DNA from: Streptomyces sp. NBC_00461
GTDB lineage: Bacteria; Actinomycetota; Actinomycetes; Streptomycetales; Streptomycetaceae
Reading direction: 5' to 3'
DNA: 64,000 nucleotides
Assembly: GCF_036013935.1 (NCBI RefSeq)
Contig: NZ_CP107902.1
Span: 62,001 to 126,000, forward strand
Positions within the stretch are counted from its first letter, which is position 1; the number at the start of each line of letters is the position of its first letter. Both the position numbers and the translations under genes were made by a program. This document shows positions 16,216 through 23,667 of the stretch, one piece after another. Below the pieces are notes generated by a model. It did no database searches and had not been told where the DNA came from. It saw only the letters and a program-made list of their open reading frames with translations.

Positions 16216-18264
16216 CTACTCCCCTTCGTCCTGGCCGGAGATGATGCCGGTCTTGATGTGCCGGGCGATGTTCACGTCCGGGCCATGTTCTTCCAGCAGG
16301 CCTTCGGCCCACAGCACGCTCTGGGTGCCCTCGTGTTTGACCATCCCGGGTGAAACGCCGAGCCGGAAGCCGCCGGGCAGGGGCTTGCCGTCCCGGTAGG
16401 GCAGGAAGTTGAGCGGGCTGGGGCCGTCGGAGGCGTACACGGCGCAGTCGGAGAGGACCGCGACCGGGTACAGGTCCGCGTGGGTGGCGAGCTTGAGCAT
16501 CTTGCGGTGCATGTTGACGCGGGCGTTGGCGATGACGGCGGCGCGGATGTCGGGGCGCCAGGTCGGGCGGGCGAGGGCGGGCCAGGGCTCGCCCGGTCGC
16601 CAGCCGCCGCTGCGGGCCCGCTCGCGGAGTTTGCCGATGCCGCCTTTGACGGTGGCCTTGATGGCGCTGAGCACGGCGGCGAGGACGGGGTCGGTGTGCT
16701 GGTGGCCGGCCATCGCGGCCAGGTACTGCTCTTCGGGCATGCCGGGGGTGATCCCGAGGTCGGCCATCGTGGCGATGTAGGCGTCGCGCAGCCGGGTGTA
16801 CCAGGCGTCCAGGTAGGGGCCGTGCTCGTAGCGCAGGTAGGCCTCGAGAGGGGTGATCGTGTAGCCGAGTTCGACGGCGTAGGCGACGGTTGGGGTGGCG
16901 TACCAGGCCGGGCCGGTGGGGCGTTCGCCGTGCGGGGTAAACGGGCTGGGCAGGCGCTCGTCGAGGCGGATGTGGGAGAGGTCGACCAGCCAGGAGCCGG
17001 GCAGTTTCGTGTCGAAGGCCGGGCGGTGGACGTGGACGGGGGCGGACAGGCCGACGGTCAGCCGGTTGGCGGCCGCGGCGAAGGCCATGTTGACGTCGAT
17101 GCCGACGACATAGGGCTTCATGCACTCCTCGTCCGTCAGCGGCCTCGCCCACTGGTAGGCCTCTTCGTCCAACACCTGGTCGGGGGTGCGCTGGTGGAAG
17201 CGGGGATACAAGGCGGCGACGGCCGGGTGTCCGTCGGGAGCCTCGGGCGGGGCACACTCCACCGCCTCGGTCAGCGAGCCGGGCATCGGGCCGGAGACCC
17301 AGTTCCCGGTGACGGGGTCCTTCACCGCGCGGGTAGGCGGGCGCAGCGCGGTCATCAGTTCCAGGCCGGTGACGGCGGTAGAGCCGCAGGGGGTGAGCAC
17401 ACGGGTGGCGTAGGTGCCGAGCAGGCGGGCGAGTTCAGCCGGCTCCAGCTGGTCGGCTGTCCCCCAGGAACGGGCGTCGAGGGCGCCCCAGGGCAGGACG
17501 GCGAGCTGCACGCACTGGCGGCGCCCGTCCTGGGCCGGCCGGTAGATACGCGGCCAGGGGCCGAACCCACGGCGCGTCAGCTTCCACTTCGCGCGGGCGA
17601 GTTGACGCACCACTGGATGATCGTCGGGCAGGCGCAGGCCCCGGCGGTCCTCCAGCTCCGCGGGCAGGCCGAAGCGGGCAGTTGCCTGAGCGGTGAGGAC
17701 GATCAGCGGGTCCGAGTCCTTGCCGTGCCGGTGCAGCCTCTCCGCGCCCAGCCCGGACTGACGCAGCACCCAGTCAGCCAGCTGCGGGATCGTGGCCGCG
17801 GGGCACTCCAGCAGCACCCCGCCCAGGCAGTAGGCGGTGCCGTCCCCGTCCAGCACCGCCAGCGGCCCGTTGGGAAACCGTGCGTCGGCAGCACGCGTTG
17901 GTCCGCTCGATCGAGCAGGACGTGCCGTCGGCGCCGGTGTGTTCTGGGTCGAGGGCACAGAAGGCGGTTTCGGTCGGGCTGCGGGCCGGCTGGAGGGCGA
18001 GGGGGCGGGATGGCGCTGAGCAAGCCCCTCGAGCAAATGGCGGTATGCCTCGCGGCGCTCCCCCGTCGGCTCGGACCGGCCGGCCTCCCACCCCTCAATG
18101 CTCGGCACCCGCGTACCAAGCGCCTGGGCGATGGCGGCCCGGGTCAGCCCGGCCGCCTCACGCAGTCTTACCCGCTCGGCCGGCAAAGGCAGCACGGTAC
18201 CGTCGTCGACGGCGGCAAGCAGCGAGTCGACAGCGGCGAACAGTTCCTGCGGCTGGTCCGTCAT
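16216..18264 (-). CDS. tap: Telomere-associated protein Tap
   Basis: The 682-aa protein lies directly upstream of tpg. An N-terminal HTH (RLREAAGLTRAAIAQALGTR, VPSIEGWEAGR) and a Pro-rich linker precede a conserved body: GPLAVLDGDGTAYCLGGVLL, QLADWVLRQSGLGAERLHRH, then KPYVVGIDVNMAFAAAANRL and PYLDAWYTRLRDAYIATMAD. Tap binds the telomere overhang and recruits Tpg. The GIDVNMAF segment resembles polymerase motif A, and AVLSDCAVYASDG a possible partner motif; that is my inference. It is slightly shorter than the roughly 740-aa chromosomal forms, mainly in the linker. A 16-bp gap separates it from the upstream 128-aa gene. Confidence 0.9.
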   Translation of the reverse strand: MTDQPQELFAAVDSLLAAVDDGTVLPLPAERVRLREAAGLTRAAIAQALGTRVPSIEGWEAGRSEPTGERREAYRHLLEGLAQRHPAPSPSSRPAARPKPPSVPSTQNTPAPTARPARSSGPTRAADARFPNGPLAVLDGDGTAYCLGGVLLECPAATIPQLADWVLRQSGLGAERLHRHGKDSDPLIVLTAQATARFGLPAELEDRRGLRLPDDHPVVRQLARAKWKLTRRGFGPWPRIYRPAQDGRRQCVQLAVLPWGALDARSWGTADQLEPAELARLLGTYATRVLTPCGSTAVTGLELMTALRPPTRAVKDPVTGNWVSGPMPGSLTEAVECAPPEAPDGHPAVAALYPRFHQRTPDQVLDEEAYQWARPLTDEECMKPYVVGIDVNMAFAAAANRLTVGLSAPVHVHRPAFDTKLPGSWLVDLSHIRLDERLPSPFTPHGERPTGPAWYATPTVAYAVELGYTITPLEAYLRYEHGPYLDAWYTRLRDAYIATMADLGITPGMPEEQYLAAMAGHQHTDPVLAAVLSAIKATVKGGIGKLRERARSGGWRPGEPWPALARPTWRPDIRAAVIANARVNMHRKMLKLATHADLYPVAVLSDCAVYASDGPSPLNFLPYRDGKPLPGGFRLGVSPGMVKHEGTQSVLWAEGLLEEHGPDVNIARHIKTGIISGQDEGE

Positions 18265-18280
18265 CTGGGCTTTCCCCTTC

Positions 18281-18667
18281 TTACCTGACGCCCTGGCGGA
18301 TCTCTTCGAGGCGGGTCATCAGCCGCTGATAACGCTGCGAAGCAGCCTGCTGCGAGTTCAGCCCCTGATGCTGCGCGATCTGACGCCAGTCCATGTCACG
18401 GCGCCTGGCTTCGATGACCACCTGGGACTCCAACCGGTCCAGCTGATGCCGCATGTCTTCGAACAAGCTAAGCGCCGCACCGAGATCATCCGGGGTCACG
18501 TCCGCCGCACGGCCGCCGGTTTGCTGGTAGTTGGCGGCAGTCATCAGCAGCCGCCCCAGCAGGACGGCATCGCGTTCCAGGCTGCGCGCCGGACCCCACT
18601 GAGCGGTTGGGCCCTCCGCGAGGGCAGACAACCGCCGCCGGGCTTCATCGCGAGCATCATGTGCCAT
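18281..18667 (-). CDS. Small HTH-like protein upstream of tap
   Basis: The 128-aa helical protein contains LFEDMRHQLDRLESQVVIEA, RRRDMDWRQIAQHQGLNSQQ and AASQRYQRLMTRLEEIRQGV. The segment DWRQIAQ..GLNSQQAASQRY has the shape of a helix-turn-helix found in Streptomyces proteins that accompany tap. It is first in the tap-tpg operon and follows an AT-rich palindrome at 18689-18719, so it may regulate the operon. No biochemical function is known to me. Confidence 0.65.
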   Translation of the reverse strand: MAHDARDEARRRLSALAEGPTAQWGPARSLERDAVLLGRLLMTAANYQQTGGRAADVTPDDLGAALSLFEDMRHQLDRLESQVVIEARRRDMDWRQIAQHQGLNSQQAASQRYQRLMTRLEEIRQGVR

Positions 18668-18688
18668 GTGCCCAGCTTACCTCATTGC

Positions 18689-18719
18689 TCAATGAAACAA
18701 CGTATTATTGTTTCATTGA
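18689..18719. promoter_or_regulatory. AT-rich 12-bp palindrome upstream of the tap operon
   Basis: TCAATGAAACAA (18689-18700) and TTGTTTCATTGA (18708-18719) are exact inverted repeats around CGTATTA. The site is markedly AT-rich for this DNA and lies 22 bp upstream of the 128-aa gene. An operator for that operon is likely; it could also terminate the gene ending at 18733. Confidence 0.55.
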
Positions 18720-18732
18720 GTATGGGTGGTGT

Positions 18733-19350
18733 TCAGGGGCATACACCGAGCTGCGGGATGCAGTGAAGCGTCCTCATGCCCCCGATCGTGTCGGTCACTT
18801 GGTGGTCGCAGTGCTGCAGCAGATGCCTGAGGTCCTCGGGGAGTTCGGCGTGGTGGACCAGGATGAGTGCTACCCGGGTGGTGCGGTGCAGATGGACCAG
18901 GTCGGTCCACATGCCCATGTGCATGAGATGGGTGCGCAGCAACGTCACCGTGCGGGCGGCCCGGGTCCGGGCCACGGCGTAGGCAGCCTTGTGCTCACGC
19001 TTCCCATGAACCAGTGAGGACCCCTCGGGAGGCGGTGGCCCCTCCCCCAAGGCCTGGCTCAGCTCGTCCCACACCTGTCGCTCACGGTGGGGCTCAGCGG
19101 GATGGACCACCAGGTGACCTGCCGCCGGGTTGTAAATCTGCAGGGCAGCACGCGTGAATCCGACGTCATCGCGGCTGTCGACGACCACCCTGACGGGCGG
19201 ACGCCGCGGAGTACACAGCAGATCCCATGACGGTGGCTCGTGCAGGCCGGGCCCGCACACCAGAAGGTCGACGCTCGTCTCTCCCAGAGCGTTGATGGGA
19301 TTCATGGCATCTGCCAGCGCCGCTGTGATACGGCTGCCCGGAATGAGCAT
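18733..19350 (-). CDS. Paralogue of the transposition-operon 476-aa protein, N-domain only
   Basis: The 205-aa protein contains RPPVRVVVDSRDDVGFTRAA, AAGHLVVHP and VALILVHHAELPEDLRHLL. The order of a PPV-hydrophobic strand, D..DD, a helix, G-h-h-h-P and a later strand with a basic helix is shared with 20601-22031 and 25598-26644. It lacks the C-terminal recombinase-like half of those two. I know of no named family. It lies between the tap operon and the TniA/TniB operon on the same strand. Confidence 0.5.
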   Translation of the reverse strand: MLIPGSRITAALADAMNPINALGETSVDLLVCGPGLHEPPSWDLLCTPRRPPVRVVVDSRDDVGFTRAALQIYNPAAGHLVVHPAEPHRERQVWDELSQALGEGPPPPEGSSLVHGKREHKAAYAVARTRAARTVTLLRTHLMHMGMWTDLVHLHRTTRVALILVHHAELPEDLRHLLQHCDHQVTDTIGGMRTLHCIPQLGVCP

Positions 19351-19818
19351 GTGCGCTGTTCACCGGCATGTGGCACGAGGTCGCTCATGGCGCCCCCGGA
19401 GTAAGTCGTGTGACGTGATGCCGCGCTCGATCGGACTTCCATCAGCACCTCGGCTGCTTGCGGGGCACGGGCCCGTCCATCCTCAGGGCGCGGAAGAGGT
19501 CTTCGCGCAGGGTGCGTACGAGCGGAAACCGAGCCATGCCCAGATCACTTGCTCGCGTGCGGTGCTGCGGAGCGCGGCGAGTGTCCTGCTGGCGTCGGCG
19601 TCTCCATGAAGGCACGTCATACCGCCGGCCTTGATGGCGTCATCGATCGCGGTCTTGGCCGTGCTCGGTGCGGGGGTCGGCACCAGGGCGGGCTTGGTCG
19701 GGCCAGCTGCCAGGAGTACTGGCCTCTTTCCAGTCGGCCGGGTACAGAAGTCATGTCAGGGATCCCTGGTGATCGGAGCAGGCTGCCGGCGGCAGGGCCG
19801 GGGGCCGCGGGGCGGGTG
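19351..19818. other. Intergenic stretch without a supported gene
   Basis: Short frames on both strands (for example 19483-19683 minus, AREQVIWAWLGFRSYAP) have no recognisable domain. Frame changes suggest decayed coding sequence, but the parent gene could not be identified. Confidence 0.35.
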
Positions 19819-20604
19819 TCATTGGGTGGCGAGGGCGGCCTGGGCGCCGGTGGGTACCGTGGTGGCGGATTCCGGCGGGTGTTCGGTCATCGGGGAGGCA
19901 GTCAGGCCCAGGGCGAACAGCAGGTCGGGGTGGGGGGCTGGCGGGCCGACGGGGGCCAGCAGGCGCCGGTTGATCAGGCGCGGGATCTGAGCGGCCGAGG
20001 CGTTAACGGGCAGGCCGAGCACGGTGTGGTGGAGCAGGCGTGCTGCGGCGGTGGCCTCGGTGGGGCTGAGTGCTGCGGCGCAGTGCCCGGCGTGGTGCAG
20101 GTTGTCGAGCTGGCGGGAGGTCAGCAGTCCGGGTGTGGCGGCCAGATGGATGGTCGTTTCGGTAGAGATCAAGCGCTGCGGGCTGTTGGGCTGGTCGAGA
20201 TGGGCCTTGAGAGCTGCGGTGGCTCGTGTCAGGCGTGTGGGTTTCCATTCCAGGGCGGAGGCGAGGTCGTCGGGGTGGACGGGGCCGGTTTCGATGAGGG
20301 CGGCGTGCAGAACGGCGGCCTGGGGGGTGAGTTGTGGGTTGTGGCGAGGGCCCGCGCGGGCGGTGCCGGGCTGGCAGAGCAGGGATTCGGGTGAGGTGTT
20401 CAGGATGTGGGCCAGGGCGATCATCGCCGCGCTGCTGAGGCTCTGCGGGGTGAGACGGGCTTCCCAGTCGGCGGTGGGGATGCCGGTCAGCGCGGTCAGT
20501 TCGTCGTCGGTGAGCCGGCATTGGGATGCCCGCGCCCGTAGGTAGGGCAGGTCGAAGGCTGCCGAATCCAGAAGGTTGGGTGGGTGCGGGAGCGGGTGGG
20601 TCAC
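19819..20604 (-). CDS. Last gene of the TniA/TniB operon, HTH-like protein
   Basis: Read from GTG 20604, this 261-aa protein begins THPLPHPPNLLDSAAFDLPY. Residues about 15-70 (RASQCRLTDDELTALTGIPT, ADWEARLTPQSLSSAAMIAL, AHILNTSPESLL) resemble an XRE-type helix-turn-helix. Residues about 85-190 (QAAVLHAALIETGPVHPDDL, ASALEWKPTRLTRATAALKA) form a winged helix. It overlaps the preceding gene by GTGA, so it is co-translated with the transposition proteins. Its place at the end of the operon is where TniQ/TnsD-like target selectors often sit, but no TniQ zinc motif is visible. Function is inferred from context only. Confidence 0.6.
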   Translation of the reverse strand: MTHPLPHPPNLLDSAAFDLPYLRARASQCRLTDDELTALTGIPTADWEARLTPQSLSSAAMIALAHILNTSPESLLCQPGTARAGPRHNPQLTPQAAVLHAALIETGPVHPDDLASALEWKPTRLTRATAALKAHLDQPNSPQRLISTETTIHLAATPGLLTSRQLDNLHHAGHCAAALSPTEATAAARLLHHTVLGLPVNASAAQIPRLINRRLLAPVGPPAPHPDLLFALGLTASPMTEHPPESATTVPTGAQAALATQ

Positions 20605-22031
20605 GGGTGTGCTCCGGGTGCTGGGGGCATGGTGGGCGCAATGGCCGGGGCGGGGGTGTTGAGGTGCCAGCAGCGGGCAACGGTGTGCCAGTCCTCTGTG
20701 GTGTGGGGGTGGAGGACGGTGGGGATGTGGAGGCTGACGTCGCGGATGAGGTGGTCGAAGCGTTCGGAGGTGCCGAAGCAGTTGGCGAACAGTCCGAGGT
20801 GGTCGGCGGTGCGTGGGGTGCGGCGGCGGAATTCCAGGGCCGCGGCCAGGAGCGGGCGGGCGCGGGGCGGGATGGCGTACAGGTGCCGTGGGCCGGGTGG
20901 CACGCCGACGTTGATCCGGGAGTCGCGGTCGATGGCCAGGAGAGTGGCGTGCTCGCCGACGCTGGCGAGTTGGGTCATGGACAGCAGTGACTGGCTGGTG
21001 CCGGTGAACAGCAGGGCGGCGACGGCGGCGGCGCGCAGCGGGTTGGGCAGCTGGGTGGTGAGGATGTGCGCCACACGCGGAGTGATCGGCACGGTGGTGA
21101 TGCCGGGGCCGCCGTGCTTGGCGAGGTCGTCGGGCACGTTGAGCAGGAGGGCTTGGCTGAGGAATGCGGCCTGGGCTCCGCGGACGCGGGCCAGGGTGTG
21201 CTGGGGACTGGGGCTGAGGACGGTCAGCCGGGCCAGGAACAGGCGCAGGCCTTCCATGTTCCGCCAGGGGGTGGCCCCGTCCGGACCGGCGTCCTCGGCC
21301 TGAGGCGTGTCGGGGGGTGGCGGTGGTGGGGGGTGGCGGGCCAGCCAGGTACGGGCGGCGGCATAGCCGGCTCGGTATTGACCGTCGGTGTGGGCGAAGT
21401 CGAGGTCGTTCTGGCGGCGCCAGCAGTCGGCGCGGAAGGCGGCGACTCCGCTGCGGGGCAGGCTGGGCAGCGGATAGGCGTGGTCGGACGGGGGCGGGCC
21501 GTGGCGTCGGCCGGTGGCAGCCGGGCCGATGGCGTTCAGGATGGTGTCGGTGCCGCGCACGGCGGTGAGGTCGGTCAGGTTGGCGGCGGTGAGGCGTTCG
21601 TTGAGGCGCTGTTCGTCGGCCGGGGTGGGTGTGTGGGCGATGAGGATCAGGTGGATACCGGTCTCGGTGCGCCAAGTGGCCAGGCGTTTGAGGCGCTCGG
21701 GGGTGAGGCGGTGGGCGCGCAGCACGATGGCTTCCGCAAGGCCCATGTGCAGCGTCCAGCAGGTCACCGCGCGCCAGGCCGGATCGGTGGACATCCGCTC
21801 GGCATCGGGGCGGGAGAAGCTGTCGCGGCCCATGGCACGCAGCAGGTCCAGGGCGAGGTAAGCGAGGCTGCTGGTGTGGGGGGTGGGGTCGGTGGTGATG
21901 CGGCCGCGGTGGGGGTGCGCACGCTGGTAGGCGGCGGCGTGGATGGTGCGGTCGTCGTGGGTGTCCAGCAGTAGCGTGACGGGCGGCGGCGCCGGCCCTG
22001 TGACGAGGTGGGCGGGTGAGGTCACGGTCAT
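20601..22031 (-). CDS. 476-aa operon protein, possibly tyrosine-recombinase-like
   Basis: The N-terminal domain (PPPVTLLLDTHDDRTIHAAA) is shared with two nearby paralogues. The C-terminal half contains LPNPLRAAAVAALLFTGTSQ, SLLSMTQLASVGEH, PPRARPLLAAALEFRRRTPR and RFDHLIRDVSLHIPTVLHPH. Its layout recalls the tyrosine-recombinase fold, where LLxxTGLRxxEL starts the catalytic domain; here the Arg is absent (TGTSQS) and no clear H-x-x-R or Tyr is seen, so it would be inactive. ATG 22031 overlaps the stop of the second ATPase gene (ATGA). A target-site or end-recognition role is plausible but speculative. Confidence 0.55.
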   Translation of the reverse strand: MTVTSPAHLVTGPAPPPVTLLLDTHDDRTIHAAAYQRAHPHRGRITTDPTPHTSSLAYLALDLLRAMGRDSFSRPDAERMSTDPAWRAVTCWTLHMGLAEAIVLRAHRLTPERLKRLATWRTETGIHLILIAHTPTPADEQRLNERLTAANLTDLTAVRGTDTILNAIGPAATGRRHGPPPSDHAYPLPSLPRSGVAAFRADCWRRQNDLDFAHTDGQYRAGYAAARTWLARHPPPPPPPDTPQAEDAGPDGATPWRNMEGLRLFLARLTVLSPSPQHTLARVRGAQAAFLSQALLLNVPDDLAKHGGPGITTVPITPRVAHILTTQLPNPLRAAAVAALLFTGTSQSLLSMTQLASVGEHATLLAIDRDSRINVGVPPGPRHLYAIPPRARPLLAAALEFRRRTPRTADHLGLFANCFGTSERFDHLIRDVSLHIPTVLHPHTTEDWHTVARCWHLNTPAPAIAPTMPPAPGAHP

Positions 22032-22846
22032 GGCTGGCGTGAGGTGTCGATGCGGCGGATGACCTGCCACAGCAGGCCGGAGTCGGGGTGGGTGGCGCCG
22101 GCGGCGGCCAGGGCGCGCTGGACGTGGTGGGTCAGCAGGGCCCAGCGGCGCAAGCTGCCGTGGGCGAAGCGGCCGTCCAGCATCCGCAGATGATCCGGTG
22201 CAACGGTGTGCCACAGCGGGTGCAGGGCGGGAATGATGCGGGCGAGCTGGTCGCCGGCGATCGTCACAAGGGTCAGCCAGGCCGCGGTGCGGGTGTGCAG
22301 CATCTGCTGGGCGCGCAGGGCCCGTTCACCGCCCTGTCCGGCGATCAGGACCACGCAGAGTCCGGCGGGAAGGTCGTCGTGCAGGAAGCGGAGGTATTCG
22401 AAGCAGGTGTCGGGCATCCGGTCAGCTTCGTCGACGACCACGATGTGCGGCCCGGCGTCGAGCGCGCGGCGGATGAGGGAGTCGGAGGCCGCCGGGTCGC
22501 CGGGCGGTTCGCCTTTCAGCCCGAGGGCGTAGTGCAAGTGAGTGCGCAGGTCAGCCGGTCCTGGCCTGGCGCCCAGGCGCAGCAGGAGGTGCGCCTCGGG
22601 AAAGCGGGTAAGGGCGGTGGTGTGAACGGCGAAGGTCTTGCCTACGCCGGCGTCGCCCAGCACGCACAGGAAACGCTGCTGACGGTGGGCATCGGCGAGT
22701 GCGCGTTGGACTGCCGTGAGGCCGGGAGTCGCGACGGTGCCTGCCCCGGCCAGACTGAGGAAGTGCAGTTCGCGGGGCGCGGGCTCGTCGGCGAGGGGAA
22801 ACGGCTGCGTGGCCGCACACCCTTGCGCAGCAGTCTCGGTCAGCAT
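22028..22846 (-). CDS. TniB-like AAA+ ATPase 2
   Basis: The 272-aa protein has Walker A GDAGVGKT (residues 64-71), Walker B HIVVVDEADRMPD (about 134-146) and sensor-region residues near CVVLIAGQGG. TniB/TnsC/MuB/IstB-type ATPases bind DNA, form filaments and present target DNA to the DDE transposase. A DUF-type C-terminal segment follows (HGSLRRWALLTHHVQRALAA). Its ATG lies within the 3' end of the first ATPase gene, so the two are made together. Having two different ATPases in one operon is unusual for Tn5053-type elements, which encode one. Confidence 0.8.
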   Translation of the reverse strand: MLTETAAQGCAATQPFPLADEPAPRELHFLSLAGAGTVATPGLTAVQRALADAHRQQRFLCVLGDAGVGKTFAVHTTALTRFPEAHLLLRLGARPGPADLRTHLHYALGLKGEPPGDPAASDSLIRRALDAGPHIVVVDEADRMPDTCFEYLRFLHDDLPAGLCVVLIAGQGGERALRAQQMLHTRTAAWLTLVTIAGDQLARIIPALHPLWHTVAPDHLRMLDGRFAHGSLRRWALLTHHVQRALAAAGATHPDSGLLWQVIRRIDTSRQP

Positions 22847-23667
22847 CGGGCCAGGGCCCAGTCGACGATGCGGTCGTCGACCTGCTCGGCGCCGAAGTGC
22901 TCCATGCCTTTCAGGACGTGCTTGGTCACCTTGACCCACTCGCGGAAGGAGCCCAGGGTGTACTGGGTGTCGATCCGCTTCAGCAGTGCCTCGTCGACGT
23001 CCCGCCACACGGGGTGGGAGTCGGGTACGGCTTTGAGGACCTCGTCCTCGGTCATGGCGAGGATCTCCAGGCGGATGTAGATCCTGGAGGCGAGCGCCGG
23101 GTCGCTCTGCAGGGTCTCGTAGGCCTCCCGGCCACCGACGAACATGATGGCGGGCTTGGGGTCGCAGTTGTCCCACAGCTTGCGCAGGAACTCGAAGTTC
23201 TCCCGCCGGTACTGCTGGGCCTCGTCGCACACGATCACGTACGGGCGCCGCGGCAGAGTCTCGCGCAGCAGTTTGTCGAACGCGGTGGGGGTACCGGGCA
23301 TCTTGCAGCTGAGGTTCATCTGGTGGAACAGCTCCTCGCGCAGGTCCTTCGGGCCGGGGCGGGAGCGTGCGAAGTCCAAGGGGAGGATCAGGTCCGGGTT
23401 CATTTCCTGGATCGTGGCGCGGGTGCTGAAGCTCTTGCCGAGCCCTGCGTCGCCGTAGATCACGGACATGGCCTTCGACTCGACGGTGTCGATGACGGTG
23501 TCCTTGATCTGTAACAGGGTGTCGGTGGCGACCAGGGTGGAGTCCTCGAGGCCGAGGAAGAACTGCGGACGCAGGTCAGGCCGGCGGCGCGGTGCCGTGG
23601 CGGGCTGACCCGCGTCCGGCGCAGCGCGGCGTTTGGGCATGTGCTTGCGTTTCGGAGCAGTGGTCAT
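22840..23667 (-). CDS. tniB: TniB-like AAA+ ATPase 1
   Basis: The 275-aa protein begins with a basic arm (MTTAPKRKHMPKRRAAPDAG) typical of DNA-binding MuB/TniB proteins. Walker A is YGDAGLGKSFSTRA (GDAGLGKS at 72-79) and Walker B is YVIVCDEAQQYRRENFEFL (D148, E149). The IMFVGGREAYETL motif corresponds to sensor 1. It would form the ATP-dependent target-capture partner of the transposase. ATG 23667 overlaps the tniA stop by four bases. Confidence 0.85.
   Translation of the reverse strand: MTTAPKRKHMPKRRAAPDAGQPATAPRRRPDLRPQFFLGLEDSTLVATDTLLQIKDTVIDTVESKAMSVIYGDAGLGKSFSTRATIQEMNPDLILPLDFARSRPGPKDLREELFHQMNLSCKMPGTPTAFDKLLRETLPRRPYVIVCDEAQQYRRENFEFLRKLWDNCDPKPAIMFVGGREAYETLQSDPALASRIYIRLEILAMTEDEVLKAVPDSHPVWRDVDEALLKRIDTQYTLGSFREWVKVTKHVLKGMEHFGAEQVDDRIVDWALARC

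Noticed and set aside
16480..18288. Long plus-strand ORF of 602 aa opposite tap
   Set aside because: It is the antisense shadow of a clear Tap protein.
19819..21675. Extended 618-aa reading of the last operon gene
   Set aside because: The upstream part is low-complexity His/Pro/Arg and overlaps the 476-aa gene in another frame; GTG 20604 with a GTGA overlap is the natural start.
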